From assembly GCA_021234155.1 (NCBI GenBank), contig JAJEKV010000049.1, positions 3,191,487 to 3,255,486 on the forward strand: a stretch of 64,000 bases of DNA, read 5' to 3'. A program made the position numbers and the translations under genes. The first letter of the stretch is position 1; each line of letters begins with the position of its first letter. Source of the DNA: Isoetes taiwanensis (taxonomy: Eukaryota; Streptophyta; Lycopodiopsida; Isoetales; Isoetaceae). Positions 1 to 11,520 of this stretch are shown piece after piece. The notes under the pieces were generated by a model that ran no database searches, had not been told where the DNA came from, and was given only the letters and a program-made list of their open reading frames with translations.

Positions 1-292
1 GGAGATGATGACCAAACATCGAGAAGCACACAAAGAAATAGGGCTTATAATATGAATCGCCCAAGAGGTGAGACATGGAAGCCCACAAAACGCTCGGCTA
101 AAATCTAATTGATAACGATGCACCACCGCATGGCCATGACGCCGATTAAAAGCGGGGTGGCGGTATTAATAGAAAGTAAGAAAAGCCTTCAGAAAAGGCT
201 ACAATATACCAGCGTGATGTGCTAGTGGCGCCCTTTAGGGAGGTCACCCATGCTACATCAGTCCAGGGGCCTTAGGGCACAAGGGACATCTC
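1..292 (+). mobile_element. LINE-B' 3' UTR fragment
   Basis: This stretch matches 4797-5054 almost base for base, which is the 3' untranslated end of the LINE copy at 3736-5193. It starts at the window edge, so its 5' extent is unknown. It has a ~24-base indel relative to the other copy and lacks the long ATTCT tail. It joins the start of the 1.04-kb repeat (copy A) in nearly the same place as LINE-B joins copy B. This suggests that LINE and host repeat were duplicated together. Confidence 0.6.
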
Positions 293-3200
293 CCCCATGC
301 TCGCATCATATCAATTCTTCCTTTCTCAATAGATTGTCTATGATCATCTCTATAACTTTAATAACTTTGCAAAATCTAGAAATAATTATGGATATTCTTG
401 TTCTTCCATAGTATCATAAATCCCTTGTACCTCCACGGCACTACTCGATCGTATCTCTACAACATAGATGCAACTTGTGTCAGGCTTATTGTGTTGCAAT
501 CACAATTACCACTCTTCAAAAATATACATTATGCACCCTTGTTCAAACCTATTGCATTGTGCATCACAAGTGCTAATTTACTAAGAGCCATTCACATTTA
601 GTGCACTGTGTTTGAGCTTATAATGTTGCAACTATAATTATCAATCTACCATGGGTACACTTTATACAAAAGTAAATATTTAATTTTTATTGTGCATAAA
701 GAAAAATCAACTTACAAGTTTGTCCATTTAATATGTAGCAAAATAACAGGGGGTTCCAGGGGGATCTGATATGGATCAATGCCTCGCAGTCTTGACGAGC
801 TGATGAATATGCAAGGGTTCCTCTACTTACAGAAGGAAACTTTATATGGGTCACTAAACACAGAAGTTAGTCACAGGCTTTAGACTGGTCGTTGACGGCA
901 GAAGCTGGTCACAGACTTGGAGTCAATATCCTTTTGATGAGTCTGACTGTCCATTAAGTAGACGATTTTTCCTTTTTTTTGTACCTTTTGTTACAAATCT
1001 CCATAAGTGACATCTCCTTTTGCTGGTTGCATTATTGCTGCTCAGGGACAGCAACATTTCCGCGTAACCGATGGTTTGATGCGGAGTGTAAAGAACGCAA
1101 GCGCCAGCTCCGTCACATTCTGGATCCAGGTACCCGCTTGCAGGCCACCACACAGTACCGCGCCCATCTGAAGGAGACAAAGGCGCGGTACCTTGCCAGG
1201 CATCAGGGGGAGATGTTCGGCCTGCTGGACACTCATCCTCGAACCTTTTGGCGCAGAGTGCTTCGAAGGCCAGCCCAGCCTACAGGGGACATCACACCCG
1301 GGCAGTGGGAACAATACTTGCAGCTCTATGACCCACCAGGGACGCGTACGCCCATACCCCCACAGGATGGCCCCCCATTGGTTCTCGCGGAGGAGGATGT
1401 TGTGGAGGGCCTGCAACGGCTGGCTAATGGGAAGGCAGCTGACCTCGATGGTATGCAGGCCGAGTTACTCAAATGGGCAGGGCAGCCGCTGGTGCCGATC
1501 CTCACTACCGCTCAACGGATCATTGCGGAAGGTTTCCCCGACAATGGACCACAAGCGTGGTTGACCCCATTCACAAGGCTGGGCGACCCACACCGTCCGC
1601 CCAATTACGGACGATCATGTTCGGGATTCCAAGATTTGCCAAACCGTTATCGGCATTCTCGAAAGCGCGATTTGACCCATCGGGCGTAGAGGGCAGCGAG
1701 ATGTGCGAGCCCTCACACAAAGTAAGGCTTTAGACCCCGCCACTCAACGATTGACCATATCTTTAAAATCGCGGCACCGATTGAAGATGGACCCGTAATC
1801 ATCGGCAGGACTTGTATTGCTGCTTTGTGGACTTCGCGAAGGCTTTAGATACGGTCCCCCGGGAAAAGCTACGGGCTAGACTGCATCAACTGGGGCTGCC
1901 GCTGCCTATGCAGAATGCCATATACAGGCTGTATGAGAGTTGTTTTGGCAGGATGCAGCCGACGGACCAAGCATTCACCAGTAGCATCGGGGTCCGGCAG
2001 GGCTGCCCCCTCTCAACAACACTTTTCGGCCTCTACATTGATCAGTTAGAGCCCTGGCTTCATGAGCATGGGGGGATGGCATACAGCTTTTGCACCAGGT
2101 CATCCGCCAGCTCATCTATGCAGACGATGTTGACCTTCTGGCCCACACCCCAGAAGTTATGCAGTCTCATCTGGATGCCCTAGACACATTCTGTCAGGCT
2201 ACAGACATGCGCGTGAATCTGGCCAAGACCAGGGTGGTTCTCATATCCTCTTCACGCCACCCCACGCCTCCTGCACTCACATATCGGGGACAGCCTGTGG
2301 AGGTCACGCCCACCTACAAGTACCTAGGGGTGGAGTTCCCCTCCTCGCTCTGTTGGGAGGCATCCATCCGCTTGCGGGTGGTGGCCCAGCCGGAAAAGCT
2401 TTATGCCATGCGTAATAACACCACCGTGCGTAGAGCTCTCTATGATTGGGGCCATCGGGCCACATCTGTTTTCGCAATCGGTCGAGCCCGCCCTTCTTCA
2501 GACGGTCGAGGTTTGGGGCCGATCGTCTCTTTAGCTTACACTGGAATGACTTGGAGCAAAAGTGTATAAGGCATTTTGGCACGCACTTGGGGTGAAACCT
2601 TCAGTCCCCATCGTAAGGGCCGCTAAAAACCGGATTCTTGTCGCTTCAACGGGCAGCCCTTGATAGACACATCGCCTATTTTCGTAAAGTGGTTAATATG
2701 GGTGATGCTTTCGGCCCCGCACCGCTTACGCCGGGCAATGGGCCCGCAGCCGCTCGGCCGCTTGGAGGGGTAAGAGAGATCGCTGGTTCGCCAGATGGAA
2801 CGCAAGAAGAGCATGTGTACGCAAGTGTGGGACACAGAGGCCGATCGTGGCGTACCAGGGAGTACCGGACGCTTGCTTCCTTGGCAAGCTCTGGGACCCC
2901 GGCGCTCTAGAGCAGGTCAAAATGGCCCATTACAAGGAGCATATCAACCCCGTGTTAGCCCGGGGCCCGCAGCTCTATCTGCGTTCCCAGCTGCCCCTGA
3001 AAAAGCGCATTCGCTCATTGCCTCCATTCGCTCTGTCAGTGCTGTCAAACGGGTGCCATTGAGGATGAGTCTCACACTTTCCAGAGTTGCCCAAAGATTC
3101 GGTCGATCCGGGCGATATCGCTCCCTTAGTACGGCCGGACTTGCCCCTACATTTGCTGATGAACACACCGTCAGTACGTGCTCTAAGGTCGTACATTCAG

Positions 3201-3735
3201 GAGGTACTGGATCTGCGAGCTCACCTTTGCCCCGCCCTGGCTGCCCGCTCATCAGGCACTACGGGTGCGGTGCATGAGTGTATATATTTGTGTGTTTTTG
3301 CATTTTATATATTGGAACAGTTTGTCAGCAGGCTGATTGCTGCCATGGTTTTTCCCTCGAAAACCCTTCGGGGCGGGGGTGTTTTAATCCGGGTAGTAAT
3401 CCGCTTGCTGCGCTTTTGTATTGGGTCCCATAGACCGATTGGTCTCCGTGGACGATAAAAATACCTTCCTTCCTTCCTTCCTTCCTTCCTTTGTATTAGT
3501 CAAGCTTGTCCATTAAATGGTTCACGTTGCTTGTCTTTGCTATTATAAAAATAGCATGTCAACATTTTAGAAGGATTATAACAGGCTTGCCTTTATAAGA
3601 AAAAGATGCCTTTGTAAACAATATTTTAAAAATGGTCCCCCATATTATCCTATGCCCCTTCATAGTATTATTGGGAAAATCTCATAGGCATAATATTTAC
3701 ACTGAATTTGTCATATTTCTCAAACCTATTAGAGA
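293..3735 (+). repeat. 1.04-kb tandem repeat, copy A, split by LINE-A
   Basis: The segments 293-1036 and 3490-3735 together match copy B (5194-6229) along its length. The intervening LINE is absent from copy B, which therefore serves as an empty site. Features shared by the copies include a stretch resembling the start of the 440-bp repeat (near 739-780) and the segment around 3600-3720. No coding potential is evident; short open frames such as 398-601 recur only because the repeat recurs. The origin of the repeat is not recognised. Confidence 0.65.
1037..3491 (+). mobile_element. LINE-A, 5'-truncated non-LTR retrotransposon with frameshifted RT
   Basis: Readable pieces in order are a pre-RT segment with a WFDAECKERKRQLR block (about 1070-1590), an RT piece with FVDFAKALDTV and GVRQGCPLS (1812-2090), a piece with the IYADDVDLLAHT catalytic box (2090-2400), and a C-terminal region (about 2640-3250). 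The pieces lie in different frames, so the copy is dead. There is no endonuclease, so it is 5'-truncated. The 3' end has a hairpin (3428-3451), a GACGATAAAA motif and a (TTCC)n tail (3467-3490). Relative to the sister copy at 37590-38345 it has a deletion near 3030. The insertion site can be read against the empty site near 5945-5960. Confidence 0.85.
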
Positions 3736-5193
3736 ATGCACAGGTTATTAAAGCTACTAGAGAGCTTCTGCGAAAGAATAGGGTTAACAGTGAACCTCGT
3801 GAAAACCAAAATAGTCATCTTCGGTAACAGGAACAGACACAGGCCTTTTAGGTATATGGGGAGAGAATTAGAGGAATCAACAGAATATAGGTATCTGGGA
3901 TATGACGCACACAGCACGGGGAAATGGGCTAAAGGTGCAGATGCCAGGGTTCAATCAGCCATTGGGAGCTACTTCAGTATGAAAAATTTCTGTAATAAAA
4001 GTAGAATAATCAACTGGGAGATCAAGTGCTACTTGTTCAGTGCAGTGGTCGTGTCGACTCAACTATATGGGGCTGAAGCATGGGGATCGGGCCTAACAGA
4101 TAAGAAATGGGACAAACAAGAAGGGATCTTTAGACAATGGCATAAACAGGAATTTAGGGTGCGGGCAAACACACCCCTGACAGAAACCAATGGAATTGAG
4201 AGCATGGGAAAGGACTATCAGGTACCTAATGAAAGACAATTCAGGGGGTCACTTAGGGAAGCTGTCAAGCATTGCAATCAACGAAGCAAAATCACACATC
4301 ATCATAAGCAGTGGATGGTTCAAAGATGTAGCGATATGGACTAGAGAAATGGGGATGAACCTGAGTGATCTAGTAAATGAAGGGAAATGGAATGAAGACT
4401 GGGCTGACAAGGCTACATGACCATGGCTGCAAAAACACACCGGACCCAAGACACTTTGGCTCACGACAGTTTTCAATCCAGAACAGCAGATAGGGCAACA
4501 GATGTACCGAGACAATCTGCTAGGGAAGGCCAGGAGAGATGTCCTGGCGAGATTTAGGATGGGGAGCCACGATCTAAGAATTGAAAAAGACAGATGGAGG
4601 AAAATAGAAAGGGAGAACCGGATATGCAGAATCTGTGACACAGGAAAAGTAGAGGATGAGAATCACCTGCTCAACGAGTACCCAGTGTACGGAGACATCA
4701 GGAACAAGTACTCTGGCATAAGATGGGGATAGCCAGTACACACCCTGATGATAAGGGCAGACACAATGAAAGATCTGGCAGATGCAATCCAGGAGATGAT
4801 GACCAAACATCGAGAAGCACACAAAGAAAGAGAGCTTATAATATGAATCGCCCAAGAGGTGAGACATGGAAGCCCACAAAATGCTCGGCTAAAAGTTGAT
4901 TGATAACGATGCACCACCGCACGGCCATGACGCCGATTAAAAGCGGGGTGCCGGTACTAATAGAAACTAAGAAAGGCCTTCAGAAAAGGCTATAATATAT
5001 CAGCGTGATATGCTAGTAATGCTACATAGTCCAGGGACCTTAGGGCACAAGGGAGAATAATTCTATTCTATTCTATTCTATTCTAATCTATTCTATTCTA
5101 TTCTATTCTATTCTATTCTATTCTATTCTATTCTATTCTATTCTATTCTATTCTATTCTATTCTATTCTATTCTATTCTATTCTATTCTATTC
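3736..5193 (+). mobile_element. LINE-B, 5'-truncated LINE 3' end with (ATTCT)n tail
   Basis: The element encodes only the end of an RT polyprotein. The region after the YADD box (LTVNLVKTKIVIFG, then EYRYLGYDAHSTGKW) is at 3736-4190. It is frameshifted near 4190-4200 and continues to about 4420. A last piece at 4502-4732 has a terminal zinc-knuckle-like motif (CRICDTGKVEDENH), in which the expected final cysteine appears as tyrosine. A 3' UTR of about 330 bases follows, then about 135 bases of ATTCT units (5059-5193). Left and right flanks join to give the uninterrupted sequence found at 6225-6245, so copy C is the empty site. The target contains ATTC, the same as the tail unit. Confidence 0.85.
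5059..5193. repeat. (ATTCT)n pentanucleotide microsatellite
   Basis: About 27 nearly perfect ATTCT units with one ATTCTA-to-ATCTA slip near 5086. The tract sits exactly between the LINE-B 3' UTR and the resumed host repeat, so it is best read as the replicated or expanded 3' tail of that LINE. Confidence 0.95.
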
Positions 5194-6229
5194 AAGTGGA
5201 CCACTCCCCCATGCTCGCATCATATCAATCCTTCCTTTCTCAAGATAGATTGTCTATGATCATCTCTAGAACTTTAATAACTTTGCAAAATCTAGAAATA
5301 ATTATGGATATTCTTGTTCTTCCATGATATCATAAATCCCTTGTACCTCCACGGCACTACTCGATCGTATCTCTACAACAGAGATGCAACTTTTGTCAGG
5401 CTTATTGTGTTGCAAACACAATTACCACTCTTCAAAAATATACATTATGCACTCTTGTTCAAACCTATTACATTGTGCATCACAAGTGCTAATTTACTAA
5501 GAGCCATTCACATTTAATGCATTGTGTTCGAGCTTATAATGTTGCAACTATAATTATCAATCTACCATGGGTACACTTTATACAAAAGTAAATATTTAAT
5601 TTTTATTGTGCATAAAGAAAAATCAACTTACAAGTTTGTCCATTTAATATGTAGCAAAATAACAGGGGGTTCCAGGGGGATCTGATATGGATCAATGCCT
5701 CACAGTCTTGACGAGTTGATGAATATGCAAGGGTTCCTCAACTTACAGAAGGAAACTTTATATGGGTCACTAAAGACAGAAGTTAGTCACGGGCTTTAGG
5801 CTGGTCGTTGACGGTAGAAGCTGGTCACAGACTTGGAGTCAATATCCTTTTGATGAGTCTGACTATCCATTAAGCAGACGATTTTTCCTTTTTTTTGTAC
5901 CTTTTGTTACAAATCTCCATAAATGACATCTCCTTTTGCTGGTTGTATTATTGCCCTTTGATATTAGTCAACCTTGTCCATTAAATGGTTCATGATGCTT
6001 ATCTTTGCTATTATAAAAATAGTATGTCGACATTGTAGAAGGATTATAACAGGCTTGCCTTTATAAGAATAGAATAGAATAGAATATGATTTTATCGTCC
6101 ACGGAGACGAAAAAGATGCCTTTGTAAACAATATTTTAACAATGGTTCCCCTATCCTATGCCCCTTCATAGTATTATTGGGGAAATCTCATAATATTTAC
6201 ATAGAATTTGTCATATTTCTCAAACCTAT
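5194..6229 (+). repeat. 1.04-kb tandem repeat, copy B
   Basis: The second copy of the repeat, free of the large LINE that splits copy A. It carries its own 42-bp insertion at about 6069-6110. Comparison with copy A (3583-3620) and copy C (6230 onward) gives empty sites for three different retrotransposon insertions. No gene is seen. Confidence 0.75.
6069..6110 (-). mobile_element. Extremely short LINE 3' stub with (ATTCT)n tail
   Basis: Read on the minus strand this is GTCTCCGTGGACGATAAAA followed by ATTCT units. That is the last ~20 bases of the LINE 3' terminus seen at 3441-3460 and 38313-38332, plus a short tail. The corresponding position in copy A (3593-3610) reads straight through without it, for a net difference of 42 bases. 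It appears to be a retrotransposition event truncated inside the terminal hairpin. Confidence 0.75.
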
Positions 6230-6931
6230 TCAAGTGGACCACTCCCCCATGCTCGCATCATATCAATCCTTCCTTTCTCAAGATAGATTGTCTACGATCA
6301 TCTCTAGAACTTTAATAACTTTGCAAAATCTAGAAATAATTATGGATTTTCTTGTTCTTCCATAGTATCATAAATTCCTTGTACCTCCACGGCACTACTC
6401 GATTGTATCTCTACAATACAGATGCAACTTTTGTCACGCTTATTGTGTTGCAATCACAATTACCACTCTTCAAAAATATACATTATGCACTCTTGTTCAA
6501 ACCTATTGCGCCGTGCATCACAAGTGCTAATTTACTAAGAGCCATTCACATTTAGTGCACTGTGTTCAAGCTTATATGTTGCAACTATAATTATCAATCT
6601 ACCATGGCTCATGGGGGATTCACACAGAAGACCCGTATAAACCTAGTGAGTGTATGGAAGGGGGTTTTTTCTCGACGTTTTTGTACGTATACTAGGGGTT
6701 TAAATCCCCCTCTTACTGACATTCTAGTGTGTTTTGTCCACGGAAGGGGTTTTTTCCAACACTTTTGCGTACGTATATAGGGGTGTTTCTTCTCACCTGA
6801 AGCACGCAGGTGGCATATGTTCATGAGATAAAGGTGAATCCCCCGTGCCATGGCTACACTTTATATAAAAGTAAATATCTAATTTTTATTGTGCATAAGG
6901 AAAAATCAACTTACAAGTTTGTCCATTTAAT
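6230..6931 (+). repeat. 1.04-kb tandem repeat, copy C (partial, with MITE)
   Basis: This begins with the undisturbed CCTATTCAAGTGG junction that shows the LINE-B target. It runs parallel to copies A and B as far as the element at 6610-6847, resumes after it, and passes into the 440-bp repeat array near 6932. It is shorter than copies A and B because its 3' part is replaced by that array. Confidence 0.7.
6610..6847. mobile_element. hAT-type MITE with 8-bp target duplication
   Basis: A 238-bp element with 14-bp terminal inverted repeats (CATGGGGGATTCAC at 6610-6623; complement of CACGGGGGATTCAC at 6834-6847, one mismatch). It is flanked by the perfect 8-bp direct repeat CCATGGCT (6602-6609 and 6848-6855). 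Copies A and B lack the insert at the matching place. An 8-bp duplication and CA-start termini fit the hAT superfamily. The interior codes for nothing recognisable. Confidence 0.85.
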
Positions 6932-8155
6932 ATGTAGCAAAAGGGATCTGATATGGACGTGAAAAAAACAATTCCTGAAACCATAGACCATATATCCCTA
7001 AAACAATTGAATGGGTTGTTATAAAAAAAACATAGATTCAAGATAAAAAATAATCATATTAACTCACTGGATATATTGCTTAAAGTAGTCTTATTAGGAC
7101 ATTGAGTTATTTTGATAGAGGTTCGAGCCACCATGTTTTATATTCTAAAACCTTGGGCCGTATAGAGGTTTGATATTCCCTCAAAACCTTAGGCGAAATC
7201 GTATTTTATATATCAAAATCATAGGCGCCTCCAATCATAAATAACTATTAGTCCAAAGTGCACCTCGTTTAGAGTATGTAGCAAAATAACAGGGGGTTCC
7301 AGGGGGATCTGATATGGATGTAAAAAAAAAGCAATTCCTAAAACCTAGACCATATATCCCTAAAACAATTGAATGAGTTGTTAAAAAAAAACATAGATTC
7401 AAGATAAAAAATAATCACATTAGTTCACTGGATATATTGGTTGAAGTAGTCTTATTAGGACATTGAGTTATTTTGGTAGAGGTTCGAGCCCCCGTATTTC
7501 ATATTCTAAAACCTTAGGCAAAGCCGTATAGAGGTTCGATATTCCCTCAAAACCTTAGGCGAAATCGTATTTCGTATTTTAAAATCATAGGCGCCTCCAA
7601 TCATAAATGATTGTAAGCGAAACAAGAGGTGCCCACAGGCCCCAACATATGATTGGGTCATAGGATCGACGAATCCGACGACTGTAGTAGTCCAAGGTGC
7701 ACCTCGTTTAGAATATGTAACAAAATAACAGGGGGTTCCAGGGGGATCTGATATGGATGTAAAAAAAAAATAATTCCTGAAACCATAGACCATATATCCC
7801 TAAAACAATTGAATGAGTTGTTATAAAAAAAAACATAGATTTAAGATAAAAAATAATCACATTAGCTTACTAGATATATTAGTTAAAGTAGTCTTATTAG
7901 GACATTGAGTTATTTTGATAGAGGTTCGAGCCCACGTATTTGATATTCTAAAACCTTAGGCAAAACCGTATAGAGGTTCGATATTCCCTCAAAACCTTAT
8001 GCGAAATCGTATTTCATAATTCAAAATCATAAGGCGCCTCCAATCATAAATGACTATAAGCGAAACGAGAGGTGCCCAGAGGCCCCAACATACGATCTGG
8101 GTCGTAGGATCGACGAATCCGACGATTATGGTAGTCTAAGGTGCACCTCGTTTAG
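6932..8155 (+). repeat. Tandem array of a ~440-bp repeat, three units
   Basis: Units at 6932-7275, 7276-7714 and 7715-8155. Each starts with an ATGTAgCAAAATAACAGGGGG-type segment and ends GTGCACCTCGTTTAG. The first unit lacks ~80 internal bases and part of its start. Each unit contains two GGTTCGA(G/T) motifs resembling tRNA B boxes (for example 7120, 7481 and 7530). A diverged inverted copy is at 21117-21463. Family unknown; a SINE-like or satellite origin is possible. Confidence 0.8.
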
Positions 8156-9099
8156 ATTCACTGAGAAAGAAAATAAACTCAATTCTTTATCCTAAAGTTG
8201 CAATTTGTAACCACTTCTTCTTTCTACACATATATAATCGGAGTCTCCTATTTTTTTTTTCTTGTTCCTTTACTTATTTTTTCTCCGCCGCCTTTTCGTC
8301 GTTTGTCCACAGCTTTTTTAAAGAGAACCTTATCTACTCATGAGACAGCTGTATTGTGTCTTTACAAGAAACGTGCGCAAATTGTCTTCAATCATCATTT
8401 ATTTAAGGCGTCGATCTTCATTTAATGCTCCGATCTTCATGATTCGTTAAGGCTCCGATCTTTAAGGAATGAAAAAACACAGCAAACTTTGCAAAAATTT
8501 AAGAATCAGAATTTGTAATTGACACCTCTTGACGATTGGCACCACTAGGAGATTGAGCATGGTGTTTCTTATGCACGTATAAAATTTGTTGTTGTTCCAG
8601 ATGTTACTCTGGATTCAACAAGATTTTTATTATGGATCAATCTACCTCTAACATTTCATGTGGATCTCTCTGGGTATAAATAGATAGAGTTAGATTGCCT
8701 AAGTTTTTCAATTCAGTAAGACTCGTTGTAAGCAGTTTCATATAAGTTATACCGCCTATTACCAAATTTGTTTCAAATCCCCTGTTTTCTTTGGTTTCAC
8801 ACAGTAGCACCAGTTAATCACGGAATTAGTGTCTATAACAGTGTCACCTTTATCTTTTCCTGCTATAAGTGAGATCATTCACAGAATTAGTATCAAGAAT
8901 AGACTCGCCTGTGTATCTTTTTCTGTTGTAAGTGATAAATTCATTGCTTTTAGAGCTCTAGGCTGCGCCAAAATTTTCAAACATGTTCAGAGATCTATCA
9001 TCTCTTCATGTTTGCCTGAGCTTAGCCATACTAGTGAGGGCCAACTATTCCACAGAAGCTGAGCTGGCCTCGAGGTAAGATGCAAAGAGCTGAAGCTTT
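8156..9099. other. Unassigned AT-rich sequence upstream of the LTR element
   Basis: No convincing gene. A TATAAATAG string at 8676-8684 looks like a TATA box, but no reading frame nearby is recognisable. The sequence is probably old retrotransposon DNA; that is inference only. The right edge is the target of the LTR element that follows. Confidence 0.3.
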
Positions 9100-9104
9100 G
9101 GCTG

Positions 9105-9335
9105 TATTAACAGTAATGAATTAAGGGATTAATCTCCCTGAACAAACACAATCAGTTTGTGCTTGTACACGTCATCAATCCATGTCAAAGGACATGATGA
9201 TGTGTAAGTGTCCATTCATGAAGAGATGCAACTCATGCCTCTTCACTGACTATGTAAAGCCATGATCCAGGCTCTTTGGATCAATCATCAATCTTCAATA
9301 CATACAATTTTCCGCTTATTTTCTGATTATTAACA
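9105..9335 (+). repeat. 5' LTR
   Basis: A 231-bp repeat beginning TATTAACAG and ending ATTATTAACA, about 98% alike to the 3' LTR by eye. Its edges are fixed by the GGCTG target duplication on the left and the primer binding site on the right. Confidence 0.92.
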
Positions 9336-10426
9336 TGGTATCAGAGCCTCGTTAAAAGGCTGAAGAAATCAAGGGCTGCCTTGTAGAGCAGCCCAGCCCA
9401 AGCAACAGTCAAGCGAACGATCCTGGACACTGCGGAAGAAATTAAGGTTTATACAAAAATCTTAAATTTTTTTTCTCAATCTTAAGCAAGCACATAAAGT
9501 AGCAAGATTATGCTGCTATGACATTGCTCATTGAAGCAAATTTATCACGGCTTCTGTACAAGAATTTTGAATTGGCATCCCCCCTGCCAAATTCATGTTA
9601 AGGTCTCTGCCATGGAAGGCAATGAAGACTGAAAAAGGATGCTGACGCTATCAAACGATGCTCAGCCTGAATTCCAGTGAACAAGACACTGAGAAATATG
9701 CACAAAGTTTGCATGAAAATCTCCCAGAGAGATCACCCTGCGAAGAATAATGCCGCAGCGGAACCTTGCAGAAGAAAATTGCAGAAAGAAACATGGGCCA
9801 ATCCGAGTTATTGGATCCATTCAATCTATGAAGGGCAAGAAGTTTTTGTCCCTTCTCGTGAACAACAACAGCAGAAGAACGTCAAACACTCTGGTTTTAA
9901 TCAACCGGAGCAAAGCAGATCATGCCATCAATTGGTTCTTTCCACATAACAGAGATATGACGGAATCGAATTCCAGTCATGCTGTCCAACGACAGCAGAA
10001 GGAAGGAAAAATAACTTACTGGTTTTTTGGATCAGCCGGATTTAGCCATCCTAAAAATATGGCCTTTTGCCCAATTCGCCCAGACCAACAGGTCGAGACT
10101 ATTATGCCGAAACTCTGTTTTTTTAACCAGATCATTATCAGATACGGCGTTCGCGGCTGATGGACGTCGACCAAGAAAATTTTTGGCAATACTTTGCCAC
10201 GTGGCCAACTGGAACGAAGAGGTGCGCCTACCAGACGCACCCCTTCCGGCTCCTTAATCTTGCTTCCAACTTTGATTTATCATCTCTGCTCCAACTTCGA
10301 TTCTATCTAATCTGCTTTTCCAAATCACTCTTGAAGAGCCTGCGCAACTCTTCAAGCCTCATATCTTCTAGCAGAAAATTATTTTGGATTGGAGCACCTT
10401 TCAACAAGCAAGCAAATCCTTACAAA

Positions 10427-10995
10427 ATGGACAAAGGGAAGAGACCTGCAGAAGAACAATCTTCGAACTCACAAGGCAGTTCCAAGTATTCACCTCCTCC
10501 AAAGCGAAAGGTGAAGTACTCTCAGAATTTGTTTATGATAATGCCAGAATTATTTAAGACTTCCAATAAGAGTCAAAATCATGGATTGTGAATTGAATTC
10601 ACATCATCCACATTTGGACCTTAAACTCATATTGTTGCTCTAAGCATCAACAAGAGCTTCAGCAACCGGTGTACATCTTACACCATCCAGGGGAAGAGAC
10701 CAAGGAACCCAGTTCCTTGAATGGTCCCCGGATTAATGAGAGTCCCATTGAGATCACTTCAGATGACAACACTCCAATTCCCAACGGAAATAATGAGAGT
10801 GCTGCATCTCCAATTTCTATTATAGAAATATCAAGTGATTCATCTATTCTGGCAGCCGAGTCTTATGACGATTACTCAAGCATAAGTACTCCTAATTCTG
10901 ATGAAGATTTGGCAAATGATGGCGAATACTATCAACTCTTTGAAGCCACCACAACTGGAGCTCAAGAGTATTCGGAGTCGTCATACTCCAGATAA
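10427..10995 (+). pseudogene. Internal acidic/serine-rich reading frames of the LTR element
   Basis: Two short readable stretches. One at 10427-10591 begins MDKGKRPAEEQSSNSQG and has a basic PPPKRKVKY patch. The other at 10669-10995 is rich in Ser, Asp, Glu and Asn (for example ISSDSSILAAESYDDYSSIS). They are separated by stops. They may be remains of a gag-like or captured host sequence. No domain is recognised, and both may be non-functional. Confidence 0.3.
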
Positions 10996-11520
10996 GTTGT
11001 TCCATTCTGCAAACATAATAAAAACCATCCATAATAATTTGGATGTATAAACCCACAAACTAGTGGTCATCTACATGATGTTAAAGCCACCTCTAAGTGG
11101 TACTCCATAGGGCACTAACTCTTCTAGGTCAAAAACTCTCCAACCTAGATCTTGTTGGAAGTTCCCAAGATCAAAAGGGGGAGAAGTTAGGGAAAGCCAT
11201 AAGCACATGGCACACCCATTTTATGTGTGAAGAGTAGTGGAGTTATTCTGGAAGTTTGATCTTGTAAACTTCCAAAGACTTGAAATAAAGTTCAAGTGTT
11301 GCAGCTTACAAAGTTAAGGGTAAGTCCACAACCCTAGTGGTAGTACCTAACTTGTGAATTTGGGAATAAGCCCACATTAGATGGCATCCATAGTAATGAA
11401 GACCACGTTCTGGTGGTAATGCTTATCATGAAGCTGCAAGTGAAGAAAGGAGCAATGAAGACTCCAAGATGAAGCCGCATAAAATCATATAAAGGTTTGT
11501 TCATGAAGATTAAGGGGGAG

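Noticed and set aside
7506-7793. Open frame of ~95 codons on the minus strand
   Set aside because: It lies wholly inside the ~440-bp repeat, spans the junction of two units and recurs only because the repeat does.
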